Shown here: piece by piece, positions 1 to 8,541 of the stretch
How positions within the stretch are numbered: position 1 is the stretch's first letter
Layout: every line of letters begins with the position of its first letter
Assembly: GCF_014650915.1 (NCBI RefSeq)
Contig: NZ_BMVW01000006.1
Coordinates: forward strand, 263,811 to 327,810
Source: Streptomyces poonensis
Lineage (GTDB): Bacteria; Actinomycetota; Actinomycetes; Streptomycetales; Streptomycetaceae
DNA: 64,000 bases
Direction of reading: 5' to 3'
Translations under genes and position numbers: made by a program
Notes under the pieces: generated by a model
Databases searched by the model: none
Told to the model about the DNA's origin: nothing
The model's input: only the letters and a program-made list of their open reading frames with translations

Positions 1-2
1 TC

Positions 3-1097
3 GTGGCGGGAGCCATCACGGATGGTCGGCCGCCCGCCGCCGAGGGGCGGCAGGGCAGGCCATTGATCGTCACCGAGGACGCGGAGCTCTTGGACGACCT
101 GCTGCGCCTGTGCGCGGCCGCGGGCGCCAGACCCGAGGTCCATCACGGCGGGCCGCAGGGCAGGGACAGCTGGGAGGCGGCACCGCTCGTCCTCGTGGGC
201 GACGATGCCGCGCGGCGCGTGCGGGGAGCCACGCGCAGACGGGGAGTGGTGCTGGTCGGCCGGGACCAGGACGACTCCGGAGTCTGGCGGCGAGCCGTGG
301 AGATCGGTGCCGACCATGTGCTGGTGCTGCCGGACGGCGAGCAGTGGCTGGTCGACCGCATCGCCGACGTGGCCGAGGGCGTGGGCAGACCCGCCCTCAC
401 CGTCGGCGTGATCGGCGGGCGGGGCGGTGCCGGCGCGTCCACCCTGGCCTGCGCGCTCGCCGTCTCCTCCGCCCGGCAAGGACGGCGCACCCTCCTCGTG
501 GACGCGGACCCGCTCGGCGGCGGGCTCGACGTCCTCCTGGGCGGGGAGACGGCCGAGGGGCTGCGCTGGCCCGACTTCGCCGCCTCACGTGGCCGGGTCG
601 GCGGCGGCGCCCTGGAGGAGTCACTCCCCGAGCTGCACTCGCTGCGGGTCCTCAGCTGGGACCGCGGCGACACGGTCACCGTTCCGCCCCAGGCCGTACG
701 GGCGGTCCTCGCCGCCGGCCGCCGACGGGGCGGCGCGGTGGTCGTCGACCTGCCGCGCCGCCTCGACGACAGCGTCACCGAGGCGCTCGCCCAGATCGAC
801 GTGGGGCTGCTGGTGGTGCCCGCCGAGCTGCGCGCGATCGCGGCCGCCGGACGGGTGGCCTCGGCGTTCGGAATGGTCCTGCGTGATCTGCGGGTGGTGG
901 TGCGCGGTCCGTGTGCGCCAGGGCTGGACGACCTCGAAGTGGCCCGGCTGCTAGGGCTTCCACTGGTCGGCGAGGTCCCCGCGGAGACGGGGCTCCTGGA
1001 TGCCGGCGCTCCTCCGGGAAGTGTCGCGCGCGGGCCACTCGCCCGGTTCTGCGGAGGGTTCTGGGAACGGGCGCTGGCGGGAGCTGATGCGGCGTGA
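3..1097 (+). CDS. ssd: Septum site-determining protein Ssd (CpaE/MinD-like ATPase)
   Basis: This 364-residue protein belongs to the CpaE/TadZ branch of the ParA/MinD ATPases. The family positions secretion or pilus machinery and, in actinobacteria, influences septum placement. The first ~130 residues look like a degenerate receiver-type domain. A deviant Walker A loop (GGRGGAGAS, about residues 138-147) follows, then a LLVDADPLGGGLD switch segment, as in MinD. The GTG at base 3 is the first start visible; the true start could lie before the window, so the N-terminus is provisional. The next gene is co-oriented and encodes the TadA ATPase, so this is the first visible gene of a tad-like operon. 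The family assignment is firm, but a role in septation here is inferred from homologues. Confidence 0.85.
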   Translation: MAGAITDGRPPAAEGRQGRPLIVTEDAELLDDLLRLCAAAGARPEVHHGGPQGRDSWEAAPLVLVGDDAARRVRGATRRRGVVLVGRDQDDSGVWRRAVEIGADHVLVLPDGEQWLVDRIADVAEGVGRPALTVGVIGGRGGAGASTLACALAVSSARQGRRTLLVDADPLGGGLDVLLGGETAEGLRWPDFAASRGRVGGGALEESLPELHSLRVLSWDRGDTVTVPPQAVRAVLAAGRRRGGAVVVDLPRRLDDSVTEALAQIDVGLLVVPAELRAIAAAGRVASAFGMVLRDLRVVVRGPCAPGLDDLEVARLLGLPLVGEVPAETGLLDAGAPPGSVARGPLARFCGGFWERALAGADAA

Positions 1098-1168
1098 GCG
1101 GGTATCAGGACGCGCGGGGCGACGACCAGGTGCGGGACGTGCGGGCAGGTGCTCGGACCACCCGTACC

Positions 1169-1214
1169 GCGTGGATGGACGATCGGATCCATAGTGCGTG
1201 GATGGACGATCGGA
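1169..1214 (+). repeat. 19-bp direct repeat before tadA
   Basis: The sequence GCGTGGATGGACGATCGGA occurs at 1169-1187 and again at 1196-1214, a 27-bp period. It lies between the ssd stop and the preferred tadA start. If translation began at 1094 it would encode a duplicated AWMDDR segment. It may be a recent tandem duplication or a regulatory site. Confidence 0.7.
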
Positions 1215-1225
1215 CCGGGGACCCG

Positions 1226-2572
1226 ATGGCGGGAGCCGGTCACGACCTTCTGGACGACGTACGGCAGTGGCTTGCCGAGAGCGGCTCCGAACCGACGCCC
1301 GCGCGTGTGGCGCAGGCGCTCAGGGAGCGGGGCCGGGTACTGGGGGACGCCGAAGTGCTCGGTGCCGCTGAGCAACTGCGCTCCGAGCTGATCGGCAGCG
1401 GGCCGCTGGAACCGCTCCTCGCCGACCCGTCCGTCACCGACGTACTGGTGTCCGCGCCCGACCGGGTCTGGGTGGACCGGGGCGGCGGCCTGGAGCTGAC
1501 CGGGGTCACCTTCCGGGACGCGGCGGCCGTACGGCGCCTCGCGCAGCGGCTGGCCGCTGTGGCCGGCCGACGGCTCGACGACGCCCGGCCGTGGGTCGAC
1601 GCACGGCTCCCGGACGGCACACGTCTGCACGCGGTCCTGCCGCCGGTGGCCGTGGGCTCGACCTGTCTGTCCCTCCGCGTGGTGCGGCCGAGAGCCTTCA
1701 CCCTCGGCGAGTTGACGGCGGCGGGAACGGTGCCGCCGGGCGGGGACCGCGTACTGCGGGCACTGATCGCCTCCCGCCTGTCCTACGTGATCACCGGGGG
1801 CACCGGGACGGGCAAGACGACGCTGCTGAGCGCGTTGCTCGGCCTGGTCGACCCGGGGGAACGGATCGTGCTGGCCGAGGATGCGGCGGAACTGCGGCCC
1901 GACCATCCGCATGTCGTGCGTCTGGAGGGCAGACCCGCCAACCAAGAGGGGGCCGGGCTCGTGGAACTGCAGGATCTGGTGCGGCAGGCACTGCGGATGC
2001 GGCCCGACCGGTTGGTCGTCGGTGAGGTGCGCGGACCCGAGGTGGTGTGCCTGCTGGCCGCGTTGAACACGGGCCACGAGGGCGGCTGCGGGACGTTGCA
2101 TGCCAACGCCGCGGCACAGGTGCCCGCCCGGCTGGAGGCACTCGGCACGGCGGCCGGACTCGACCGGGCCGCACTGCACAGCCAGCTGGCGGCGGCTCTG
2201 TCGGTGGTCCTCCACCTCGTACGGGACAGGGACGGGCGGCGCCGGATCGCCGAGGTGCACGTGCTGGAGCGGGATGCGTCGGGCCTGGTGGTGACGGTGC
2301 CGGCGCTGCGATGGGAAGCCGAGGCCTTCGCGTACGAGCGGGGTTGGGAGCGGCTGCGGGGGCTGCTCCGGGTTCGGGCAGGGGGTTCGGGCAATACAGG
2401 GGGTCTGGCCCGTATGGAGGGTCCGGTCCGTACAGCGGGCCCGGTTCATGCAGAGGACCCGGGTCGTACGGGGGGTCCGGGTCGGACAGGGGGCTTGGCC
2501 CGGGCAGAGAGCGGAGTGCCGCTCACGAGGGCGGTACCGGAAGGGGGCGGTGGCTGTGACGGGGGTCGGTGA
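1226..2572 (+). CDS. tadA: TadA/CpaF-type secretion ATPase
   Basis: Hexameric type II/IV secretion ATPase that would power assembly of Flp-type pili or a related secretion system at the membrane. Walker A is GGTGTGKTT near residue 190. The Walker B/His-box region includes RLVVGEVRGPEV and GTLHAN, typical of TadA. ATG at 1226 is chosen because the conserved N-terminal region begins there. The frame also stays open back to a GTG at 1094 that overlaps the ssd stop (GTGA), but those 44 extra residues contain a DNA duplication and do not look like family sequence. The C-terminal ~50 residues are low-complexity Gly/Arg/Thr repeats absent from typical TadA. It is followed almost immediately by the TadB/TadC membrane genes. 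Confidence 0.88.
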   Translation: MAGAGHDLLDDVRQWLAESGSEPTPARVAQALRERGRVLGDAEVLGAAEQLRSELIGSGPLEPLLADPSVTDVLVSAPDRVWVDRGGGLELTGVTFRDAAAVRRLAQRLAAVAGRRLDDARPWVDARLPDGTRLHAVLPPVAVGSTCLSLRVVRPRAFTLGELTAAGTVPPGGDRVLRALIASRLSYVITGGTGTGKTTLLSALLGLVDPGERIVLAEDAAELRPDHPHVVRLEGRPANQEGAGLVELQDLVRQALRMRPDRLVVGEVRGPEVVCLLAALNTGHEGGCGTLHANAAAQVPARLEALGTAAGLDRAALHSQLAAALSVVLHLVRDRDGRRRIAEVHVLERDASGLVVTVPALRWEAEAFAYERGWERLRGLLRVRAGGSGNTGGLARMEGPVRTAGPVHAEDPGRTGGPGRTGGLARAESGVPLTRAVPEGGGGCDGGR

Positions 2573-3407
2573 GCTGTCGGCCGGGGCGGCCGTGGCGTGT
2601 GCCGGGGCGGCGGCCTGGCTGCTGGGCGGACCGGGTGACGGGGCGCGGCGGACACAGTTGCTGCTCGCCGGTGGCGGGTCGGTCGGGCCGCCGCCTTGGG
2701 AGAGGGCGCTCGTACGGATGCGGAAACTGCGGGCCGAATGGTGGGCGGTGGCCGTCGGTGGAGTCATCGCCCTGCTCGGCGAATCCGTGTTGCCGGTACT
2801 CGCCGGCGCGCTCGCCGTGCCGCTGCTGCGGCGCGTACGGCGGTCTCGGGAGGCGGGGCGGGCACGGGAACGCCGGTGCGACGCCGTCATCGCGCTCTGC
2901 GGGGCGCTCGCCGGGGAAGTGCGCGCGGGGCGGCAACCGGGTGAGGCGCTGCTGCGGGCGTCGCGGGACTCGGGCGGGCTCGGCGAAGCGCAGCCGGTCG
3001 TCCTGGCGGCGGCGCGGTTCGGCGGGGACGTGCCGGGTGCGCTCACGGACGCGGCACGCAGGCCGGGCGCAGACGGCCTGCTGGGGCTCGCCGCCTGCTG
3101 GCGGGTGGCCGTGGACCGGGGCGCGGGTCTCGCGGCGGGCCTCGACCGCCTGGAGGGCGCCCTGCGTGCCGAACGGGACCAGCGGGCGGACCTGTCCGCC
3201 CAGTTGGCGGGCGCCCGCTCCACGGCGGTGATGCTCGCCGGGTTGCCGGTGCTCGGGCTGCTGCTGGGCACCGCGCTCGGCGCCGATCCGCTGCACGTGG
3301 TGCTGCACAGCACGGCCGGGCTGGGGTGCCTGCTGGTCGGCGGAGCGCTCGAGGGCGCCGGCCTGTGGTGGGCGCTGCGGATCGTACGGTCAGCGGAGAC
3401 GGCATGA
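2556..3407 (+). CDS. tadB: TadB-like type II/IV secretion membrane protein
   Basis: Integral membrane platform protein of the tad/Flp secretion family (T2SF domain), about 283 residues. The N-terminus has a hydrophobic stretch (AGAAVACAGAAAWLL) and a second membrane region around VGGVIALLGESVLPVLAGALAVPLL. A soluble T2SF-like core includes GEVRAGRQPGEALLRAS, and C-terminal hydrophobic helices follow. GTG at 2556 is preferred: a GAAGGGGGC ribosome-binding site lies about 8 bases upstream, and the start overlaps the end of tadA. The following TadC gene overlaps by ATGA, which implies translational coupling. It probably pairs with TadC to form the inner-membrane platform driven by TadA. Confidence 0.82.
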   Translation: MTGVGELSAGAAVACAGAAAWLLGGPGDGARRTQLLLAGGGSVGPPPWERALVRMRKLRAEWWAVAVGGVIALLGESVLPVLAGALAVPLLRRVRRSREAGRARERRCDAVIALCGALAGEVRAGRQPGEALLRASRDSGGLGEAQPVVLAAARFGGDVPGALTDAARRPGADGLLGLAACWRVAVDRGAGLAAGLDRLEGALRAERDQRADLSAQLAGARSTAVMLAGLPVLGLLLGTALGADPLHVVLHSTAGLGCLLVGGALEGAGLWWALRIVRSAETA

Positions 3408-4249
3408 GTACGGAAGGCGTCCACAGGCTGGGAGCACTCCTGTGTGCGGTCGCGGGGCTGTGCTGGCTGGTGCGGTCGCTCGGTGCCGCGAGGCGTGAGC
3501 GGAGACTGCGCGGACGGATGGGCGCGGTGCTGAGCCTCGAGGCCGTGCCGTCGGGCCGACGCCTTGCGGTGCTGGGTGCCCTGCGGCGGTGGCTGCCGGT
3601 GGCGGGCGTGGTCTGCGCCGGGTGGGTGCTGGTCGAGGGCGTTGCCGGACTGCTGGTGGGCGTGGCGGCCGGGTTCGCGGTTCGGTGGTGGGCGCGGCGA
3701 CGAGGCAACCGACCGGTCCGGGAGACAGACGACCTGGCCCGTGAGTCACATGACCCGGCTCGCGAGTCACACGAGCCGGCCCGCCAGCCGCGGGATCCGG
3801 TCCAGGTCGCGGGACAACTTCCCCTCGCCGCGGACCTGCTGGCCGCCTGCATCACGGCCGGGGCGAGCCCGGTGGCGGCGGCGCAGGCGGTCGGTGACGC
3901 CCTGGGCGGCCCGGTCGGTGAGCGGCTGTGCCGGGGAGCGGCTCAGCTTCGGCTCGGGGGCGAGCCGACGGAGGCGTGGCGGGCGCTGGGTGCGCTGCCC
4001 GGTGCCGGGCGGCTGGCCCGCCTGCTGGAGCGGGCCGACGAGTCGGGGGTACCGGCCGCCGCCCCGGTTGCCCGGCTCGCCGCCGACGCCCGCGCCGAAC
4101 GGGGGCGCGCCGCGACCGGACGGGCCCGCCGGGCTGCCGTCATGGTCACCGTGCCGGTGGGGCTGTGCTTCCTGCCCGCGTTCATCGTCGTCGGGGTGCT
4201 GCCGGTGGTGATCGGGCTCGCGGGCGGGCTGCTGGGAGGAGGCGGGTGA
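3404..4249 (+). CDS. tadC: TadC-like type II/IV secretion membrane protein
   Basis: Second platform protein of the tad-like system, about 281 residues. ATG at 3404 overlaps the previous stop as ATGA. Hydrophobic helices lie near the N-terminus (LGALLCAVAGLCWLV, WLPVAGVVCAGWVLV), and a pair of C-terminal helices ends in PVVIGLAGGLLGG. The middle carries the T2SF signature region (DLLAACITAGASPVAAAQAV). A charged linker between the two parts has an approximate 8-residue repeat (DLARESH, DPARESH, EPARQPR; bases ~3729-3795), which looks like a coding microduplication. TadB and TadC are distinguished here by order and domain content only. Confidence 0.8.
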   Translation: MSTEGVHRLGALLCAVAGLCWLVRSLGAARRERRLRGRMGAVLSLEAVPSGRRLAVLGALRRWLPVAGVVCAGWVLVEGVAGLLVGVAAGFAVRWWARRRGNRPVRETDDLARESHDPARESHEPARQPRDPVQVAGQLPLAADLLAACITAGASPVAAAQAVGDALGGPVGERLCRGAAQLRLGGEPTEAWRALGALPGAGRLARLLERADESGVPAAAPVARLAADARAERGRAATGRARRAAVMVTVPVGLCFLPAFIVVGVLPVVIGLAGGLLGGGG

Positions 4250-4332
4250 TGACGGACTGAGCGGCGGGACCGAGCGGCGATGGCGACGACAGCACATGTG
4301 GTGAACGGAACGGGACCTCACGGGGGTTTGAG

Positions 4333-4581
4333 ATGCGGAAGACGGTACGGGCCGCGGTGATGGCGGTACGAGGACGGATGGGCGCCCTGGTGCGCGGGGT
4401 GTGCAGGGTGCACGGGGTACGCACGGTGCGGAGGGATGCGGGAATGGTCACCTCCGAGTACGCGGTGGGAATCGTCGCGGCGGTGGCCTTCGCCGCGGTG
4501 CTCTACAAGGTGGTGACCAGCGGGCAGGTTCAGTCGGAGCTGCAGGACATCGTGAAGCAGGCCCTCGATGGCGGGGCATGA
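4333..4581 (+). CDS. DUF4244 pilin-like small membrane protein
   Basis: An 82-residue protein with a basic N-terminal half, then VTSEYAVGIVAAVAFAAVLYKVV: a Glu-containing motif leading into a single hydrophobic helix. That arrangement resembles Flp pilins, where Glu sits at +5 of the processed pilin. DUF4244 proteins are commonly encoded between TadC and TadE in actinobacteria. A GGGGGTTTGAG sequence precedes the ATG. It may be the major pilin-like substrate of the upstream ATPase, but no prepilin peptidase is encoded in the window, so processing cannot be confirmed. Confidence 0.85.
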   Translation: MRKTVRAAVMAVRGRMGALVRGVCRVHGVRTVRRDAGMVTSEYAVGIVAAVAFAAVLYKVVTSGQVQSELQDIVKQALDGGA

Positions 4582-5071
4582 GATGACGGGGCATGAGGCA
4601 GCGGCCGGCGCGCCGAGGGGCTCGCGAGCGCGGGAGAGCCGGAGCGCGCGTTCGTACGAGGTGCGGGGGCCGCGTTCGGCCAGTGGCAGAGGGCCGGTGC
4701 CGGCCTCGATGCCCCGGACCTGGAGAAGCGATCGGGGATTCGTGACGGCCGAGGCTGCCGTGGCGCTGCCCGTGCTGGTCTTGTTCACGATGGCGCTGGT
4801 GTGGGCGCTGCTCGCCGCTTGTGCGCAGATCCAGTGCGTGGACGCGGCACGGGTCGGCGCCCGGGCCGCGGCGCGCCAGGACCCGCCAGACGCGGTGGTG
4901 GCAGCGGCCCGCCGGGCGGCACCGGACGGCGCCAGGGTCGGTGTGAGCCGGGAGGGTGACCTCGTGCGTGTGACGGTCACGGCCGACCCGCCGGGGCCGG
5001 ACGCGCTGAGCATCGACCTGGGCCATGAGGTCGTGGCCCTGGCGGAGGAGACGGTGGGGGTGACCGGGTGA
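4568..5071 (+). CDS. tadE: TadE-family minor pilin-like protein
   Basis: A 167-residue protein that overlaps the end of the DUF4244 gene by 14 bases. After a ~55-residue basic leader it has the TadE motif GFVTAEAAVALPVLVLF, a long hydrophobic helix, and an exported ~90-residue domain (VDAARVGARAAARQDP). TadE proteins are pseudopilins of tad systems. The leader is unusually long, and a start nearer ATG 4709 is possible; the overlap favours the one given. The downstream gene begins at GTGA, overlapping this stop, so coupled translation is likely. Confidence 0.82.
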   Translation: MAGHEMTGHEAAAGAPRGSRARESRSARSYEVRGPRSASGRGPVPASMPRTWRSDRGFVTAEAAVALPVLVLFTMALVWALLAACAQIQCVDAARVGARAAARQDPPDAVVAAARRAAPDGARVGVSREGDLVRVTVTADPPGPDALSIDLGHEVVALAEETVGVTG

Positions 5072-5844
5072 GGCCGGGGAGCCGGAACCGTGGCCGGGTG
5101 GGGCGTCGAGCGGTCGGTGGCCGAGCGCGGGCCTGGGCGGACCGCGGATCCGGCACCGTCTGGGCCGCGGCCGCCGTGACCGTCCTGTGTGTCGTCTTCG
5201 GTGCCGTACTGGCCGTGGGCCAGGCCGTCGTGGTCCGGCATCGCGCTGCCGGGGCCGCCGACCTCGCGGCGCTGGCCGCCGCCGATCACTGGACGGAGGG
5301 CACCGACGCGGCCTGCGACGTCGCGGGCCGCGTCGCCCGGGTCCAGGGCACTCGGCTCGTGCGGTGCGTGATCGAGGGTGACACCTCGGACGTGACGGCG
5401 GCGTCGGGCAGGGAACCGTTCACGGCTGAGGCCAGGTCACGAGCGGGCCCGGCCGGACCCGTGGATCCGGCGGACCCCATGGGCGCGACGTCCCTGGGCG
5501 CCCTCGGGCCCCTGGCAGGAAGCACGTCCCCCCCGACCCACAGGCCGACACTCCGCCCCGCAGGCCGAGGAGTCTCTCAGCCTTCCGCACTTCGTTCGGT
5601 GGTCCGCGGAGGACCTCAGCCCTCGGTGGCTCGCGCCCCCCGCAGCAGTTCCGTGAGCAGCCGTACGGCGCCCCGCTTGTGCAGGGGTTCGTTGCCGTTG
5701 CCGCACTTGGGGGACTGGATACAGGACGGACAGCCGGCCTCGCACTCGCAGGAGGCGATGGCCTGGCGGGTGGCGGTGAGCCACGCATGGGCGGTGTGGA
5801 AGGCGCGCTCGGCGAAGCCCGCGCCGCCCGGATGGCCGTCGTAG
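5068..5844 (+). CDS. TadE/G-like pilus-assembly protein with abnormal 3' extension
   Basis: GTG at 5068 overlaps the tadE stop (GTGA). The first ~135 residues match the TadE/G-like (Rv3660c-neighbourhood) family: a DRGSGTVWAAAAVTVLCVVF helix, then AAGAADLAALAAADHW and a Cys pair (CDVAGR...VRCVIE). Family members end near ~130-150 residues. Here no stop occurs, and the frame runs to 258 residues, with the last ~229 bases antisense to the end of the helicase gene. The tail (many Pro, Ser and Arg) looks like an antisense shadow. Either the normal stop was lost or a frameshift changed the C-terminus. The first ~135 codons are trustworthy; the rest is doubtful. Confidence 0.7.
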   Translation: MRPGSRNRGRVGRRAVGGRARAWADRGSGTVWAAAAVTVLCVVFGAVLAVGQAVVVRHRAAGAADLAALAAADHWTEGTDAACDVAGRVARVQGTRLVRCVIEGDTSDVTAASGREPFTAEARSRAGPAGPVDPADPMGATSLGALGPLAGSTSPPTHRPTLRPAGRGVSQPSALRSVVRGGPQPSVARAPRSSSVSSRTAPRLCRGSLPLPHLGDWIQDGQPASHSQEAMAWRVAVSHAWAVWKARSAKPAPPGWPS

Positions 5845-8075
5845 ACGAACACCGTCGGCAGCAGCGTGTCGGGGTGGAGCGGGATCGAGACCCCACCGAT
5901 GTCCCAGCGGTCGCAGGTGGCGAAGAGGGGCAGCATGCCGATCGACGCGTGCTCGGCGGCGTGCAGGGCACCGCCGAGGATCTCCGGCGGGATCCGGGCA
6001 GCGTCCAGCTGGTCCTCGGTGACCGTCCACCACACGGCACGGGTGCGGAGCGTACGAGGAGGGAGGTCGAGTTTCGTCTCGCCGAGCACTTCGCCGGTGA
6101 TCAGCTTTCGACGCAGGAAGGAGACGACCTGGTTGGTGACCTCGACGGAGCCGTAGCACAGGCGGCCCTCGCCCCAGGGGACCTCGACGTCCGTCTCCAG
6201 GACGGAGATGGCGGTCGTGTCGCGGGCGACCGTCGAGTACGGCGGGTTGGCCTCCTCGACCAGGGCGACGGAGTCCTCCAGGTTCAGTTCGCGCACCACA
6301 TACGTACGGCCCTGGTGCAGGTGGACCGCGCCCTCGTGGACGGTCGTGTGGGCGGAATTCGCGTCGACCGTGCCCAGCAGCCGGCCCGTGCCCGCCTCCA
6401 CGACCTGGACGGGACGGCCGCCCTCGCCGCGGATGTCGGCCAGGTCGGCGGCCCGTTCCCGGCGCGTCCAGTGCCACGCCTTAGTACGGCGCCGGAGCAG
6501 CTTCGCGGCCTCCAGCTGCGGCAGCAACTCCTCGGTGGACGGGCCGAACAGGGGCAGATCGTCCTCCGTCAGGGGGAGCTCGGCGGCGGCCGCGCACAGG
6601 TGCGGGGCGAGGACGTACGGGTTGTCGGGGTCGAGGACCGTCGACTCGACCGGCTGGTCGAACAGGGCCTCCGGATGGTGGACGAGGAAGGTGTCCAGCG
6701 GGTCGTCCCGAGCCACCAGGACGGCCAGGGCGCCCTGCCCCGAGCGGCCGGCCCGGCCCGCCTGCTGCCACAGCGACGCCCGGGTGCCCGGATAACCGGC
6801 GATCAGCACGGCGTCCAGGCCGGAGACATCGACGCCGAGTTCCAGGGCGGTGGTGGCGGCGAGGCCGAGGAGTTCGCCGGAGTGCAGGGCGTGCTCCAGG
6901 GCGCGGCGTTCCTCGGGGAGGTAGCCGCCGCGGTAGGCGGCGACACGCCGGGCGAGCGAGCGGTCCACCTCGGCGAGGCGCTCCTGGGCGATCAGCGCGA
7001 TCAGCTCGGCGCCGCGCCGGGACCGTACGAAGGCGACCGAGCGGACCCCCTGGACCGCTAGGTCGGTGAGGAGGTCGGCGGTCTCGGTGGTGGCGGTGCG
7101 GCGGACGGGGGCGCCCTTCTCGCCGTGCAGCTCGGTGAGCGGAGGCTCCCAGAGGGCGAACACGAGTTCACCCCGGGGGGAGGCGTCGTCCGCGACCTCC
7201 ACCACGGGCAGACCGGTGAGCCGGGACGCGGCGACCGCGGGTTCGGCGGCGGTCGCCGAGGCGAGCAGGAAGACGGGTGAGGAACCGTAACGCGCGCACA
7301 GGCGGCGCAGCCGGCGCAGCACCTGGGCGACGTGCGAGCCGAACACGCCGCGGTAGGTGTGGCACTCGTCGATGATCACGTAGCGCAGGGCGCGCAGGAA
7401 GGAGGACCAGCGCGGGTGGGAGGGCAGGATCCCGAGGTGGAGCATGTCGGGGTTGGTGAGGACGTAGTTGGCGTACTGGCGGATCCACTCGCGTTCCTCG
7501 ACGGGAGTGTCGCCGTCGTACACCGCCGCGCGCACCGCGGTGCCCAGAGGTTGTGAAAGTTTCTTCACCGAGCGGCACTGGTCCGCGGCGAGCGCCTTGG
7601 TCGGCGCCAGGTACAGGGCGGTGGCGCCGCGGCCGTTGGGGGCCTCGGAGCCGTCCAGGATGCGCGACAGCGCCGGTACGAGGTAGGCCAGGGACTTTCC
7701 GGAGGCCGTACCGGTGGCGACGACCACCGACTCGCCGTCCAGCGCGTGTTCGGCTGCGCGCGCCTGGTGGGCCCAGGGGTGCTCGACGCCTGCCTGCCGG
7801 ACGGCTGCGAGGACCTCCGTGCGGATCCGGTCAGGCCAGAGGGCATGGCGAGCCTCCCGCGGGGGCAAGTGCTCCGTATGAGTGATGCGCGACGCCCGGT
7901 CCGGACCGTGGGCGAGCCGGTCCAGGACCGTACCGGGCGCGGGGCGGGAGGCTGTGTCCGTCGGGGATCGATCGGATCGGTGATTCTTGGCCATCGGCAC
8001 CGAGTGTGTCACTGGCGTGACGGACAATGGCCCCAAGGCGTCGTGCACGCCTGCCGGTAAGTGATTGAATGCCAT
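5616..8075 (-). CDS. DEAD/DEAH-box helicase with DUF1998 (MrfA/YprA-like)
   Basis: An 819-residue superfamily 2 helicase. Walker A is TGTASGKS at residues 121-128, Walker B is DECH, and motif VI lies in QQAGRAGRSGQGALA. The C-terminal DUF1998 region ends in a Cys cluster (C776, C778, C782, C785, C791) typical of the MrfA/YprA family, which includes a Bacillus mitomycin-repair helicase. The likely role is DNA repair or remodelling. ATG at 8075 begins MAFNHLPAG; a second in-frame Met occurs ~27 residues on (VPMAKN). It is divergent from bldG, with only ~80 bp between them, so the promoters probably overlap. It is convergent with the tad-like operon. Confidence 0.9.
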   Translation of the reverse strand: MAFNHLPAGVHDALGPLSVTPVTHSVPMAKNHRSDRSPTDTASRPAPGTVLDRLAHGPDRASRITHTEHLPPREARHALWPDRIRTEVLAAVRQAGVEHPWAHQARAAEHALDGESVVVATGTASGKSLAYLVPALSRILDGSEAPNGRGATALYLAPTKALAADQCRSVKKLSQPLGTAVRAAVYDGDTPVEEREWIRQYANYVLTNPDMLHLGILPSHPRWSSFLRALRYVIIDECHTYRGVFGSHVAQVLRRLRRLCARYGSSPVFLLASATAAEPAVAASRLTGLPVVEVADDASPRGELVFALWEPPLTELHGEKGAPVRRTATTETADLLTDLAVQGVRSVAFVRSRRGAELIALIAQERLAEVDRSLARRVAAYRGGYLPEERRALEHALHSGELLGLAATTALELGVDVSGLDAVLIAGYPGTRASLWQQAGRAGRSGQGALAVLVARDDPLDTFLVHHPEALFDQPVESTVLDPDNPYVLAPHLCAAAAELPLTEDDLPLFGPSTEELLPQLEAAKLLRRRTKAWHWTRRERAADLADIRGEGGRPVQVVEAGTGRLLGTVDANSAHTTVHEGAVHLHQGRTYVVRELNLEDSVALVEEANPPYSTVARDTTAISVLETDVEVPWGEGRLCYGSVEVTNQVVSFLRRKLITGEVLGETKLDLPPRTLRTRAVWWTVTEDQLDAARIPPEILGGALHAAEHASIGMLPLFATCDRWDIGGVSIPLHPDTLLPTVFVYDGHPGGAGFAERAFHTAHAWLTATRQAIASCECEAGCPSCIQSPKCGNGNEPLHKRGAVRLLTELLRGARATEG

Positions 8076-8155
8076 CGCGGCTGGCGAACCGTTCTGGGGC
8101 TGAAGCCGAGGTGTCCCGAGGGACGACCGCTCGATAGCAAGGTGCTGGAGGATCC

Positions 8156-8497
8156 GTGGACCTGTCCCTGTCGACCCGTACCGTCGGCGATCGCACGGTC
8201 GTCGAGGTCGGTGGCGAAATCGATGTATATACCGCGCCCAAGCTGCGCGAGCAGCTGGTCGAGCTGGTGAACGACGGGAATTTTCACCTCGTCGTCGACA
8301 TGGAGGGTGTGGACTTCCTCGACTCCACCGGGCTCGGCGTGCTGGTGGGCGGCCTGAAGCGGGTGCGGGCCCATGAGGGCTCGCTGCGCCTGGTGTGCAA
8401 CCAGGAGCGCATCCTGAAGATCTTCCGTATCACCGGTCTCACCAAGGTGTTCCCGATCCACACCTCGGTCGACGAGGCGGTGGCGGCCACCGACTGA
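8156..8497 (+). CDS. bldG: Anti-sigma factor antagonist BldG
   Basis: A 113-residue STAS-domain anti-anti-sigma factor. In Streptomyces BldG is required for aerial growth and antibiotic production, and it is switched by phosphorylation. The phospho-acceptor is visible: VDFLDSTGLGVLV with Ser57. The start is GTG at 8156, preceded by GGTGCTGGAGG. It is followed after ~107 bp by the anti-sigma gene that is its known partner. A hairpin in that gap could explain mono- and polycistronic transcripts. Length, motif and context all match BldG. Confidence 0.97.
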   Translation: MDLSLSTRTVGDRTVVEVGGEIDVYTAPKLREQLVELVNDGNFHLVVDMEGVDFLDSTGLGVLVGGLKRVRAHEGSLRLVCNQERILKIFRITGLTKVFPIHTSVDEAVAATD

Positions 8498-8541
8498 CCG
8501 TCTCCAGGGCTGCGTGCCCATGGCGGTACAGACGACAAGAG

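Noticed and set aside
143..3424. 1093-residue frame antisense to ssd, tadA and tadB
   Set aside because: Three real genes lie on the other strand; no motifs in this frame.
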